This document shows positions 17,573-26,384 of a stretch of 35,030 nucleotides of DNA, piece after piece. Both the position numbers and the translations under genes were made by a program. Source of the stretch: HGM04593 sp045660825. Lineage in GTDB: Bacteria; Bacteroidota; Bacteroidia; Bacteroidales; Bacteroidaceae. The notes beneath the pieces were generated by a model. The model had not been told where the DNA came from. It did not search any database and was given only the letters and a program-made list of their open reading frames with translations. Positions within the stretch are counted from its first letter, which is position 1; each line of letters begins with the position of its first letter. The DNA is taken from assembly GCA_045660825.1 (NCBI GenBank), contig JAZREN010000072.1, positions 1 through 35,030 of the forward strand. The letters are read 5' to 3'.

Positions 17573-19852
17573 TTACTTTCTCTTGTTCACCATTGCATCA
17601 ATTGCGGCAACTGCCGTAATGTTAAGAATCTCCTGTACAGAGCTCTCGAAATCGATGAAGTGGATTGGTTTGTTCAATCCCATCTGGATTGGTCCGATAA
17701 TCTCAGTGTCAGAGCCCAATGCCTGCATCATCTTGTATGACGATGATGCCGAGTTGAGGTTAGGGAATACCAAAGCATTCACCTCGCGTCCCTTGAGCTT
17801 GTTGAAAGGATACTTCTTGTCACGAAGTTCGCTGTTCAATGCAATGTTCACCTGCATTTCACCGTCGAGAATCCAATCGGGGTAGTTCTCATGAATGTGG
17901 GCAACAGCCTTGCGCACACGCTCGGCACTACCACCCTGGTCGGTACCGAAGTTAGAGTATGACGCCATCGCAATCACAGGCTCATGATTGAAGAAACGTA
18001 CCGATTTCTCGGTAAGGCGGGCAATATCAATGATTGTCTCCAAATCGGGAGCACGGTTAATCAATGTATCAGCTACAAACAATGTACCCTTCTTTGAGTT
18101 GATGATGTGCATTGTAGCAAATGTGCTATAGCCTTCCTGCATGCCGATTACCTCCTTGGCAACCTTGATTGTATTTGAGAACTTTGTGTAAAGACCTGTC
18201 ACAAAAGCATCGGCATCTCCGGTCTCAACCATCATCATACCAAAGTAGTTACGCTCGAACATCTTGTCGTTGGCCTCTTCAATGGTATAACCCTCGCGCT
18301 GACGTTTGGTAGCAAGTATCTCGGCATAACGCTCGCGACGATCGCTCTCGTCGGGGTGACGGAGGTTGACAACCTCAATACCATCAAGGCTGAGGCCAAG
18401 TTCGGCAGCAACCTTTGTAATGATTTCGTCATTGCCAAGAAGTACAGGGTGACAAATTCCCTCTTCTTTAGCCTTCACGGCAGCCTTCATCATAGAAGGA
18501 TGCGCGCCCTCGGCAAACACCACACGTTGCGGATCGGTACGCGCCATATCATAGAGTTGCTGGGTGAGCTTTGACTCACGGCCCATGAACTCAAGCAGGT
18601 GCTCCTTGTACTTTTCCCAATCAGTAATCTCCTTGCGTGCCACACCACTTGCAATTGCAGCCTTTGCCACTGCGGTAGAAACCTCTACCAAAAGACGTGG
18701 ATCAACAGGTTTTGGAATGAAATAGTCACGACCGAACGAAAGCTTGCCCACCTTATATACCTTGTTCACAATTTCGGGAACAGGTTGTTTTGCAAGGTTT
18801 GCAATAGCGTGAACGGCTGCAAGTTTCATCTCCTCATTGATGGCTGTAGCAGCCACGTCAAGAGCACCGCGGAAGATATAAGGGAAACCGATAACGTTGT
18901 TTATCTGGTTAGGATAGTCGCTACGGCCGGTACTCATGAGTACATCGGGACGACACTCCATTGCAGCCTCATATGTAATCTCGGGCTCAGGGTTAGCCAA
19001 CGCAAAGACAATGGGGTCATTTGCCATTGAGCGAACCATATCCTGTGAAAGCACATTGCCCTTTGAAAGACCAAGGAACACATCGGCACCTACGATTGCC
19101 TCGGCAAGTGTAGTGATATCGGTACGTGATGTCGCGAACTCAACCTTCTCGGGAGTGAGGTTTGTACGTGAGGTGCTGATTACACCACGGCTGTCGAGCA
19201 TCACAATATTCTCGCGTTTTACACCAAGAGCCACATATAGCTTGGTACAAGAAATAGCAGCAGCACCCGCACCATTGACAACCACCTTCACCTCACCAAT
19301 ATTCTTGCCGTTCACCTCAAGGGCATTGAGCAAGCCGGCAGCCGAGATGATGGCTGTACCATGCTGGTCGTCGTGCATTACAGGAATATCGAGTTCCTCC
19401 TTCAAGCGGCGCTCAATCTCAAAACACTCGGGAGCCTTGATATCCTCGAGGTTGATACCACCGAAGGTGGGAGCAATTGCCTTAACAGCCTGAATAAATT
19501 TCTCGGGATCCTGTTCGTCAACCTCTATATCAAAAACGTCAATACCTGCATATATCTTGAAAAGCAAACCCTTACCCTCCATTACCGGTTTACCGGCAAG
19601 AGGACCGATGTTGCCAAGACCAAGCACGGCTGTACCGTTTGAAATAACCGCAACAAGGTTACCTTTGTCGGTATACTTATAGGCGTCATCGGGATTCTCC
19701 TTGATTTCAAGGCATGGTTCTGCTACACCCGGTGAGTAGGCCAACGAAAGGTCGGTCTGTGTAAAATATGGTTTTGTAGGTACTACCTCAATCTTACCGG
19801 GACGTTTTCCGGCATGGTAGTTCAACGCATCTTCTTTGGTTATCTTTGCCAT
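17573..19852 (-). CDS. maeB: NADP-dependent malic enzyme fused to phosphotransacetylase-like domain
   Basis: This 759-residue enzyme decarboxylates malate to pyruvate and yields NADPH. The N-terminal malic-enzyme half (to about residue 390) has AYSPGVAEPC, VMHDDQHGTAIISAAGLLNA and the nucleotide-binding GAGAAAISC. From about 430 to 755 it has the phosphate acetyl/butaryl transferase-like domain (VFAEGAHPSMMKAA, ETGDADAFVTGLYT, NLNSASSSYKMMQ) that is thought to be regulatory in MaeB. Length matches MaeB (about 760). It follows the TIGR02757 gene by 28 nt and is the last gene of the dapA transcript, closed by a strong hairpin. Confidence 0.97.
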   Translation of the reverse strand: MAKITKEDALNYHAGKRPGKIEVVPTKPYFTQTDLSLAYSPGVAEPCLEIKENPDDAYKYTDKGNLVAVISNGTAVLGLGNIGPLAGKPVMEGKGLLFKIYAGIDVFDIEVDEQDPEKFIQAVKAIAPTFGGINLEDIKAPECFEIERRLKEELDIPVMHDDQHGTAIISAAGLLNALEVNGKNIGEVKVVVNGAGAAAISCTKLYVALGVKRENIVMLDSRGVISTSRTNLTPEKVEFATSRTDITTLAEAIVGADVFLGLSKGNVLSQDMVRSMANDPIVFALANPEPEITYEAAMECRPDVLMSTGRSDYPNQINNVIGFPYIFRGALDVAATAINEEMKLAAVHAIANLAKQPVPEIVNKVYKVGKLSFGRDYFIPKPVDPRLLVEVSTAVAKAAIASGVARKEITDWEKYKEHLLEFMGRESKLTQQLYDMARTDPQRVVFAEGAHPSMMKAAVKAKEEGICHPVLLGNDEIITKVAAELGLSLDGIEVVNLRHPDESDRRERYAEILATKRQREGYTIEEANDKMFERNYFGMMMVETGDADAFVTGLYTKFSNTIKVAKEVIGMQEGYSTFATMHIINSKKGTLFVADTLINRAPDLETIIDIARLTEKSVRFFNHEPVIAMASYSNFGTDQGGSAERVRKAVAHIHENYPDWILDGEMQVNIALNSELRDKKYPFNKLKGREVNALVFPNLNSASSSYKMMQALGSDTEIIGPIQMGLNKPIHFIDFESSVQEILNITAVAAIDAMVNKRK

Positions 19853-19880
19853 TGTTGTAATGATTTACCCAAAAGGGGTT

Positions 19881-20666
19881 CTATTTTGTATTGTCTGTTA
19901 ATTCGTTCAAAAAAGTGTCACCGGCTTCGCCAACGCCAAAAAGGGCGAAATCGTATTTCACAGGATCGTCGGGCGAGAGTTTTCGCAACTGGACAGTCAG
20001 TTCCTCAACTGTCTTGCGGTCATTCTGCTTGCGGGTTATGATTCCCAAAAGACGTGCAGTACGTGCAACGTGTACATCAAGCGGAATCATCAATTGCGAC
20101 GGAGATACGGCATTCCATATTCCCAAGTCCACCACTCCATCCTTGCGGCATAGCCAACGTAGCATCATATGCATTCTTTTGCATGCCGATGCAGGCTTGC
20201 CCTTCTGTGCCACGGGGTTGCTTATGTGCCTCGTAGACGTTCCGCCATTCACTGCAGCCAATTCGTTACGCAAGTTTTCAATACCATCCCACACCGTGCA
20301 TCCTTGAAAAAGAGCCTCCATTGTACCATACCTGGTGTATATGCTCTTCAAGCCACGGCAAATGTATTTGAAATCACGTACAAAGAATGTGCGGTGGATG
20401 TTCATTGCATCGTCAAGCGACTCCCACTCGCCACTCATGACGTAGTCATATGGCGTAGAGTGCATGATGTCGCACAGCATCTTCCTACCCGAGGAGAGTA
20501 TCATCTTCCTGTTTCCCCATGCGATGACAGAAGCCAGCAGTGCTGCAATTTCAACATCTTCGCGGCAGGTAAACATGTGAGGGAAAGAAACGGGGTCGTC
20601 CTTGATAAAATCCTTGCAGTTATAACGTGCAAGTTTGTCGTCAAGCGCAGCCCTCAGATGTTCCAT
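19881..20666 (-). CDS. TIGR02757/DUF2400 family protein
   Basis: The 261-residue protein matches the look of the TIGR02757 (DUF2400) family widely found in Bacteroidota: an early NCKDFIKDDPVSFPHMF, then EIAALLASVIAWGNRKMIL, an HTFFVRDFKYICRGL region and a C-terminal LMIPLDVHVARTARLLGI. The last motif is like the helix-hairpin-helix end of some DNA-glycosylase relatives, which I note only as resemblance. The biochemical function is not established. It lies 21 nt after dapA and 28 nt before maeB, so it is in their operon. Confidence 0.85.
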   Translation of the reverse strand: MEHLRAALDDKLARYNCKDFIKDDPVSFPHMFTCREDVEIAALLASVIAWGNRKMILSSGRKMLCDIMHSTPYDYVMSGEWESLDDAMNIHRTFFVRDFKYICRGLKSIYTRYGTMEALFQGCTVWDGIENLRNELAAVNGGTSTRHISNPVAQKGKPASACKRMHMMLRWLCRKDGVVDLGIWNAVSPSQLMIPLDVHVARTARLLGIITRKQNDRKTVEELTVQLRKLSPDDPVKYDFALFGVGEAGDTFLNELTDNTK

Positions 20667-20687
20667 ATATCCTAGCCGAAGTTTTGA

Positions 20688-21569
20688 TTAAAGCATTGTC
20701 ATTGCCTGCTCAAGTTCACTGTATGTGTCGTCACATGCAGGAACAAGTGGCAGACGCAGAACATTCTCAACTTTGCCGTGAATGTTCAACAGCGCCTTGA
20801 TACCCGATGGGTTTCCATCGACAAAAATCAACTGGAACAGTTCGTTGAGCCTGTCGTGCTGGTCGCGGGCGTCGCTCACGCGTCCCTCCTGCATAGCACG
20901 TACAAGTGCAATCATCTCCTTGGGATATGCATTTCCAAAAACCGAAATAACACCCACGCCACCTGCTTCCATGATATCAACGGTGAGGGCATCATCGCCC
21001 GAGAAGACATCAAAGTGAGGGGGTTTCAATGCAATCAGTTCCTTGAGCTGTGCCAAGTTGCCCGATGCAGCCTTGTAACCAACGATGTTTGGGCATTCAT
21101 TGGCAAGACGCGCCACTGTTGCAGGCAGGATGTTCACACCTGTGCGGCCGGGAACATTGTACATATATATCGGAAGGTCTGTAGCCTCGGCTATAGCCTT
21201 ATAGTGACGATAGATACCCTCCTGTACCGGTTTGTTGTAATAGGGAGCAATTGAGAGGATGGCGTCGACACCGGTCAAGTCCTCGGTCTTAATCTCCTCG
21301 ACTACGTTACGTGTACAGTTGCCACCGATACCGAGCATGATAGGCATGCGGCCGTCTACCTGTTTTATGATGCGTTTTCGGATTTCACGTTTCTCGTCAG
21401 TTGTCAACGTTGGAGTCTCCCCTGTAGTTCCAAGTACGCAGAGGAAATCGGTACCGCAGTCAAGATGCATCTGCACCAGATTTTCCAGCGCTGCATAATC
21501 TACCTCGCCGTCTTTTGTAAAGGGAGTCACAATTGCAACACCCATACCTTTCAATGTTTTTCGCATCAT
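20688..21569 (-). CDS. dapA: 4-hydroxy-tetrahydrodipicolinate synthase
   Basis: The 293-residue enzyme condenses pyruvate and aspartate semialdehyde, the first step of the lysine/diaminopimelate branch, and so feeds peptidoglycan synthesis. The catalytic residues are present: GTTGE (T48/T49), Y137 in MYNVPGRTG and Schiff-base lysine K166 in VGYKAASG. ATG 21569 is used; an ATG three bases downstream is equally possible. Its own -7 box lies at 21607-21614, 112 bp after ligA, and it begins the transcript to TIGR02757 and maeB. Confidence 0.97.
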   Translation of the reverse strand: MMRKTLKGMGVAIVTPFTKDGEVDYAALENLVQMHLDCGTDFLCVLGTTGETPTLTTDEKREIRKRIIKQVDGRMPIMLGIGGNCTRNVVEEIKTEDLTGVDAILSIAPYYNKPVQEGIYRHYKAIAEATDLPIYMYNVPGRTGVNILPATVARLANECPNIVGYKAASGNLAQLKELIALKPPHFDVFSGDDALTVDIMEAGGVGVISVFGNAYPKEMIALVRAMQEGRVSDARDQHDRLNELFQLIFVDGNPSGIKALLNIHGKVENVLRLPLVPACDDTYSELEQAMTML

Positions 21570-21606
21570 AAATTTATATAGTATTTCTGAAAATTATTTC
21601 GGATTG

Positions 21607-21614
21607 CAAAATTA
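21607..21614 (-). promoter_or_regulatory. -7 promoter box for dapA
   Basis: The minus strand reads TAATTTTG, an exact TAnnTTTG match, 37 nt before ATG 21569 in the AT-rich spacer downstream of ligA. No clear -33 element was seen. Confidence 0.5.
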
Positions 21615-21681
21615 CATCAAATTTTGCTAATTATTATATTTATTATAATAAAATCTGCAATTTGGGCATATGATTATATTT

Positions 21682-23688
21682 TCACAACTGCAACATCTGC
21701 AGGAATTCGTCCTCTGTCACAAGACGCACGCCCAACTTCTGCGCTTTCTCAAGTTTTGAAGGCCCCATATTCTCACCCATGAGAATAAATGATGTTGACT
21801 TGCTCACACTACCCACATTCTTTCCGCCGTTGCGTTCAATCATCTCCTTGTACTCGTCACGTGAATGATGTGTAAAGACGCCGCTTATCACAATGCTCTG
21901 CCCTTTGAGAATTTCGCTCTTTTCAACACCAACCTCTTCCTCAATCTCAAACTTGAGACCTGCAGCCTTCAGCTTTTCAACCAACCGCATATTATCCTCT
22001 TTTGCAAAGAATGCACGCACGGCACCGGCTATGCGTTCACCAATCTCGTCAACGGCAATAAGTTCATCAAAAGAGGCCGACATCAGAGCATCTATGTTGC
22101 CGAATGCGCGCGCAAGGCGCTTTGCCACCGTCGCTCCCACAAAGCGTATTCCAAGAGCAAACAACACCCTCTCAAAAGACACCTGCAATGAATCCTGTAC
22201 AGCATTCACAATATTCAATGCCGATTTCTCTCCCATTCGCGGAAGGAACATAAGGTCCTCGGGCTGAATTGTGTATATATCGGCGATATTCTTTATCAGA
22301 CCATAGTTATAAAGCTGCTCAATTGTTTCGGGGCCTATGGAATCAATATTCATGGCTTCGCGTGAAACGAAATGTTCAATCTTGCCCTTTATCTGCGGAG
22401 GACAGGAGAGGTCATTCGGGCAATAGTGCGCAGCTTCACCTTCGTAGCGCACCAATGGAGTGCCACACTCGGGACACTTGGATATGAAAGTAACCTTTTC
22501 GCCAAGCATAAAACGTGCTGTCGTATCCACGCCTGTAATCTTGGGAATGATTTCACCGCCCTTCTCGATATACACCATATCACCAATGTGGAGGTCGAAC
22601 TTTTCAATGATATCGGCATTATGCAAAGATGCGCGCTTCACCACAGTCCCCGACAGCTGCACCGGGTCGAGATTGGCAACAGGGGTAACAACACCAGTGC
22701 GGCCAACCTGGTATGTGACCTCGTTAAGACGTGTCACAGCACTCTCGGCCTGGAATTTATACGCTATTGCCCAACGTGGCGACTTGGCCGTGTACCCAAG
22801 ATTTTTTTGCTGACGCAAGGAATTGACCTTAAGCACAATACCGTCGGTGGCAAAAGGCAGGTTCTTGCGTTCCACATCCATTCTGTCAATGAAAGCAAAC
22901 ACCTCGTCTATGGTGTGGCATTTACAAGTGGTATCGGAGATTTTGAACCCCCACTGCTTGGCTGCCTCAAGATTCTCGTAATGCCCCTCGGCGGGCAAAT
23001 CCTCACCTAGCAGAAAGTAGAGGAACGCATCGAGCGAGCGTTTGGCAACAACTGACGAATCCTGCAACTTGAGCGTTCCCGAGGCTGCATTGCGCGGATT
23101 GGCAAACAGTTGCTCACCCGCATTTGCACGTTCCACGTTAAGACGTTCAAACACCTCCCACGGCATAAGCACCTCGCCACGTATTTCAAACTCCGCGGGA
23201 TATCCGCTACCGGAAAGCACCAACGGAACGGTGCGTATGGTCCTTACATTGGCTGTGACATCGTCACCCTTTTCACCGTCGCCACGTGTAACGGCACGCA
23301 CAAGCTTGCCGTCAACATAAGTCAACGAGATAGATGTTCCGTCGAACTTCAGTTCACAGCATATTTCGAAATCCTCGTTGAGGGCACGCTTAACCCTGTC
23401 AAAGAACTCTGCAACCTCGTCCTTTGAATAGGTATTGCCAAGCGAAAGCATCGGGTACTTATGCTGCACCTGTTTAAACTCCTTTGTTATGTCGGAACCC
23501 ACGCGCAGAGTCGGCGACGTCGGGTCATACATATCGGGGTTTGCAGCCTCAAGGTCTTGTAACTCACGCATGAGCATATCAAAATCGATATCGCTTATGA
23601 CAGGCGAATTCAGTACATAGTAATTATGGTTATGTTCATGCAGTTGCTTGCGCAACTCAAGTATACGTGCTTTCGAATCCATAGACAT
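21682..23688 (-). CDS. ligA: NAD-dependent DNA ligase
   Basis: The 668-residue enzyme seals DNA nicks in replication and repair. It shows the domain order of LigA: Ia domain (HNHNYYVLNSPVISDIDFDML), adenylation domain with active lysine K114 in ELKFDG, OB fold, a four-cysteine zinc finger (CPECGTPL then CPNDLSC), HhH repeats and a final BRCT domain (about 590-668, with VISGVF). Length matches (about 670). ATG 23688 or 23682 are both possible. It has its own -7 box at 23711-23718. Confidence 0.97.
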   Translation of the reverse strand: MSMDSKARILELRKQLHEHNHNYYVLNSPVISDIDFDMLMRELQDLEAANPDMYDPTSPTLRVGSDITKEFKQVQHKYPMLSLGNTYSKDEVAEFFDRVKRALNEDFEICCELKFDGTSISLTYVDGKLVRAVTRGDGEKGDDVTANVRTIRTVPLVLSGSGYPAEFEIRGEVLMPWEVFERLNVERANAGEQLFANPRNAASGTLKLQDSSVVAKRSLDAFLYFLLGEDLPAEGHYENLEAAKQWGFKISDTTCKCHTIDEVFAFIDRMDVERKNLPFATDGIVLKVNSLRQQKNLGYTAKSPRWAIAYKFQAESAVTRLNEVTYQVGRTGVVTPVANLDPVQLSGTVVKRASLHNADIIEKFDLHIGDMVYIEKGGEIIPKITGVDTTARFMLGEKVTFISKCPECGTPLVRYEGEAAHYCPNDLSCPPQIKGKIEHFVSREAMNIDSIGPETIEQLYNYGLIKNIADIYTIQPEDLMFLPRMGEKSALNIVNAVQDSLQVSFERVLFALGIRFVGATVAKRLARAFGNIDALMSASFDELIAVDEIGERIAGAVRAFFAKEDNMRLVEKLKAAGLKFEIEEEVGVEKSEILKGQSIVISGVFTHHSRDEYKEMIERNGGKNVGSVSKSTSFILMGENMGPSKLEKAQKLGVRLVTEDEFLQMLQL

Positions 23689-23710
23689 TGTTTTTCGTTG
23701 TGCGAAGATA

Positions 23711-23718
23711 CAAAAATA
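23711..23718 (-). promoter_or_regulatory. -7 promoter box for ligA
   Basis: The minus strand reads TATTTTTG, an exact TAnnTTTG match about 22-30 nt before the ligA ATG codons. It lies just past the terminator hairpin of the lipoprotein gene, so ligA is transcribed separately. Confidence 0.55.
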
Positions 23719-23724
23719 GAACGA

Positions 23725-23763
23725 AAAAACAGGAGCGGTTTTAATGAAATCGCTCCTGTTTTT
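23725..23763 (-). terminator. Rho-independent terminator after the lipoprotein gene
   Basis: AAAAACAGGAGCG (23725-23737) pairs exactly with CGCTCCTGTTTTT (23751-23763). On the minus strand the hairpin follows the lipoprotein stop at 23782 and is followed by a T-rich end, a textbook intrinsic terminator. Confidence 0.85.
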
Positions 23764-23781
23764 ATCAATTATTCACGAGTA

Positions 23782-24201
23782 TCAGAACCCTGCGTATGCG
23801 AATGTCACCAAACGATAATCCTTTTTGAAGATTGTTGCTGTCTTGGTGCTTACGTTGTATGTAACACCCATTGCCTTGTCAGCCTTTACATAACCGTTGG
23901 CAACATTTGAGAAACCCTCCTTGCGCAATGACTGTGCGTAGATGTCCCATGCTGCATCGTCCTGCTCATATACAAAAGTGATAGAGTTCTCGGTAGACAT
24001 GTAACCCAAAGCTGTCTGACCATACATTGGGAAAGCTGCCATCAATGGAGAAAGAGCCATCTGCTGTGCAGGCTGCATCTCGCTCATTTCGTAACCATTC
24101 TTCTTGAAAGCCTTAGCTGCCGATTTCTCAGCGCTGCAAGATGTTGTCAGTACAACCACTGACATCAAAAGGATTGCAGAAAGTGTAAAAATCTTTTTCA
24201 T
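23782..24201 (-). CDS. Small lipoprotein of unknown function
   Basis: The 139-residue protein starts MKKIFTLSAILLMSVVV and has a lipobox LTTSC at about residues 18-22, so it is an exported lipoprotein. The mature part has no family I recognise; it has several aromatic and beta-like stretches (NSITFVYEQDDAAWDIYAQ, TATIFKKDYRL). Longer starts at 24213 and 24258 are less likely: the -7 box is at 24224-24231, so the transcript begins near 24218 and ATG 24201 is the first ATG that leaves a proper leader and a clean signal. It has its own promoter and terminator. Confidence 0.82.
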   Translation of the reverse strand: MKKIFTLSAILLMSVVVLTTSCSAEKSAAKAFKKNGYEMSEMQPAQQMALSPLMAAFPMYGQTALGYMSTENSITFVYEQDDAAWDIYAQSLRKEGFSNVANGYVKADKAMGVTYNVSTKTATIFKKDYRLVTFAYAGF

Positions 24202-24223
24202 AACTGTTTTCATTATTTTTTTG

Positions 24224-24231
24224 CAAAAATA
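24224..24231 (-). promoter_or_regulatory. -7 promoter box for the lipoprotein gene
   Basis: The minus strand reads TATTTTTG, an exact TAnnTTTG match 23 nt before ATG 24201. It fixes the gene start. Confidence 0.6.
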
Positions 24232-24336
24232 CATTTTTAAAACATAAACAACAATCAATCACAAAAATAATTTCACAAATCACCTTTCAGTTTTCAGTTT
24301 TCACCTTTAATCCCACTTCGTGCGATTGAACCCCGG

Positions 24337-24415
24337 CTGCATTCGCTGTAAAACGCGAAAGTGAGCTTTCCGTTTCGCTCATTGGCGCGGGCTTTCAGTT
24401 TTCACCTTTCAGTTT
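24337..24415. repeat. 79-bp direct repeat, copy A, spanning the portal stop codon
   Basis: This copy is 79 bp and differs from the copy at 25375-25453 at three positions. It covers the last codons and stop of the portal-like gene and runs into the spacer before the lipoprotein gene. A relevant difference changes GGA in copy B to the stop TGA here. Confidence 0.85.
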
Positions 24416-26368
24416 TCCCAACTGCGCCATCAGTTCCTGCGGTATGCCTTGCATCTGCTGCCCGTTGGCAATGGCCTCCTCGTTACGTTTAATGGCTTCG
24501 AGAATTTTTGTAGCAAAAGGATAGGAAGAGTTCTCGAGCATGGTCTTCACATCCAAGGCATTTGCACGAAAAAGTTCCATGAGGAAATCATTCGCCAGCA
24601 TCTGATAGGCCGGTGTGTTGTAACCCTCGGATATCGTAATGTCAAGTTCACTCTCCTGCACCTTCTGCGGGTCATACCATTTTGCTTCCTCGCTGTACTG
24701 TTTACCGGCAAGGTCAATATAACGGCTCTCGGTGTAATACTGTTGCAGCGTCTTCATCACCTTGGCATCGCGACGACGGCGGAATGTCCTGAAACCATCG
24801 AACAATCCTTTGAGGTTGAGCGAAGAGTTATGCACCTGCTGGGCATAGAGTGAAGCCGGCGTTCCCGAGCGTGGGCTCTGCCCCTGCATTGCCGAGTTGA
24901 CACCCGATATTTCATTGATAAGCTTCAACTGCAGGTTCAGCAACTCGAAGTCACCCGCAACTGCGGCACCGCTATTATACTGGCGCACGACGCCATCGAT
25001 GCTCTGCCCCGGTTTCAACTTGACAAAGAGCACACCGTTGTAACGCACGTACTCGTCAATGACCTCTTCGCGTGTCATGCTCTCAAAGGCATCATCATCG
25101 ACCACAAGCACACCCTTTGACGATGTTCCACGTATGAAATCAATGAGTGTCGCAGTGCGGTTAATTGCACGCTGCTGGTCAATGAACTGCTCAACAAAAT
25201 TCCCAAGTTTGCCATGTATAAGCGGATAGAGGTGCAACACATAGTTATGCTCTCCATGCCAATAAGGGCTACGTCCCTCCTGGAGCACATCGCCATAGGG
25301 CGACATATAACGATAGTACCAGTAACGTTCTGTAGCGAACTCATATTCAATGAGCAATAGGTCTTCATCAGATACTGCATTCGCTGCAAAACGCGAAAGC
25401 GAGCTTTCCGTTTCGCTCATTGGCGCGGGCTTTCCGTTTTCACCTTTCAGTTTGCGTCTGCGTTCATTCTCTGCATTAAGTTTCTTGCGGCTCTCTTCAT
25501 TGTATGGCAAATACCCCCAGGTACCACGCAGTGTATCGTTCCACAAATAAGCATCGCGTGTCTCAAGTTTCCAACCAAGTATCACACGGCACAGGTTGCT
25601 GCGCGAGGGTGAATAGAACGAGAGCGAGTGAGCCTCATCACCCTGCATCGCACGTGCATTGTACACCTGTTCATCAACTGTATGGTAGATATTGCGTATG
25701 CGTTCCTTTTGCTCGGGCGTAGTACCGAAATGCGCCAGCACATCATTGAGCTGAAGGTCAAAGAGTTCACCCACGCAAGTCAAATCCCACATGCGCACAT
25801 CCTCAATGTTGGTATTGAAGAACAGGCGCGAAGGATTCACGGGATATACCCAGACATCATGTTTTGACTTTGAGCGGTTCAAGCCATACTCCACCCTTTG
25901 TGCCGTCATGCCACCATTGAGCAACATACGCATGCAGTCGGCATCCACCTCCTCCATCTCATTGATATCATGCACATATTCAATGGCAACCGACATCATC
26001 TCGCCCACACGTCCCTCGCTCTGGTCACGTGCCACGCACACTGGGCGCATGAGGTTCTGGCGCAACTGTCCTTCGATATTGCTCAAGATGGGAGCAATCA
26101 TATTGTTCTTTAGCGGCACCTTTCCATTCTTCTTTATCAAATCGCCTTCAGTCATCTTTGCAAGGGTGTCGGGGTCGGTAACAAGGTCGCCCCATTGGTC
26201 GCCATAACTGTACATGAGGCTTCGCCGCAGTTTGCGGCGAGCCTCATCAAGAGCATTCCAGCAGGCAGCGCACTCGGCAAGGAACTCATAGGCAACACCC
26301 GGTTCCTTGTTACGCCCGGCCTCCCCACGTGAAGATGCCTTGACACGTTTGTCTAGAAATTTATTCAT
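24395..26368 (-). CDS. Phage portal-like protein (P22-type look)
   Basis: The 657-residue protein resembles phage portal proteins that form the dodecameric ring through which DNA enters and leaves the capsid. It starts with charged residues, then SYGDQWGDL, NNMIAPILSNIEGQLRQN, EQFIDQQRAINRTATLIDFI, a GVLVVDDDAF strand and GVNSAMQGQSPRSGTPASL before a long helix (about 540-570) as in P22-like portals. Family assignment is by overall look. The segment at about 306-332 (KLKGENGKPAPMSETE...) is the translated 79-bp repeat and looks like an inserted element; the protein also ends in KLKGEN at the second copy. No terminase large subunit, capsid or integrase is in the window. Confidence 0.65.
   Translation of the reverse strand: MNKFLDKRVKASSRGEAGRNKEPGVAYEFLAECAACWNALDEARRKLRRSLMYSYGDQWGDLVTDPDTLAKMTEGDLIKKNGKVPLKNNMIAPILSNIEGQLRQNLMRPVCVARDQSEGRVGEMMSVAIEYVHDINEMEEVDADCMRMLLNGGMTAQRVEYGLNRSKSKHDVWVYPVNPSRLFFNTNIEDVRMWDLTCVGELFDLQLNDVLAHFGTTPEQKERIRNIYHTVDEQVYNARAMQGDEAHSLSFYSPSRSNLCRVILGWKLETRDAYLWNDTLRGTWGYLPYNEESRKKLNAENERRRKLKGENGKPAPMSETESSLSRFAANAVSDEDLLLIEYEFATERYWYYRYMSPYGDVLQEGRSPYWHGEHNYVLHLYPLIHGKLGNFVEQFIDQQRAINRTATLIDFIRGTSSKGVLVVDDDAFESMTREEVIDEYVRYNGVLFVKLKPGQSIDGVVRQYNSGAAVAGDFELLNLQLKLINEISGVNSAMQGQSPRSGTPASLYAQQVHNSSLNLKGLFDGFRTFRRRRDAKVMKTLQQYYTESRYIDLAGKQYSEEAKWYDPQKVQESELDITISEGYNTPAYQMLANDFLMELFRANALDVKTMLENSSYPFATKILEAIKRNEEAIANGQQMQGIPQELMAQLGKLKGEN
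25375..25453. repeat. 79-bp direct repeat, copy B, inside the portal-like gene
   Basis: It matches copy A (24337-24415) at 76 of 79 positions and is in frame within the portal-like gene, adding about 26 residues without breaking translation. Two further pieces of CAGTTTTCAC-type sequence sit near 24285-24310. It may be a short mobile repeat. Confidence 0.85.
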
Positions 26369-26384
26369 TACACAATCTGTTTTG

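Noticed and set aside
24202..24258. Longer lipoprotein starts
   Set aside because: They precede or overlap the -7 box and spoil the signal peptide.
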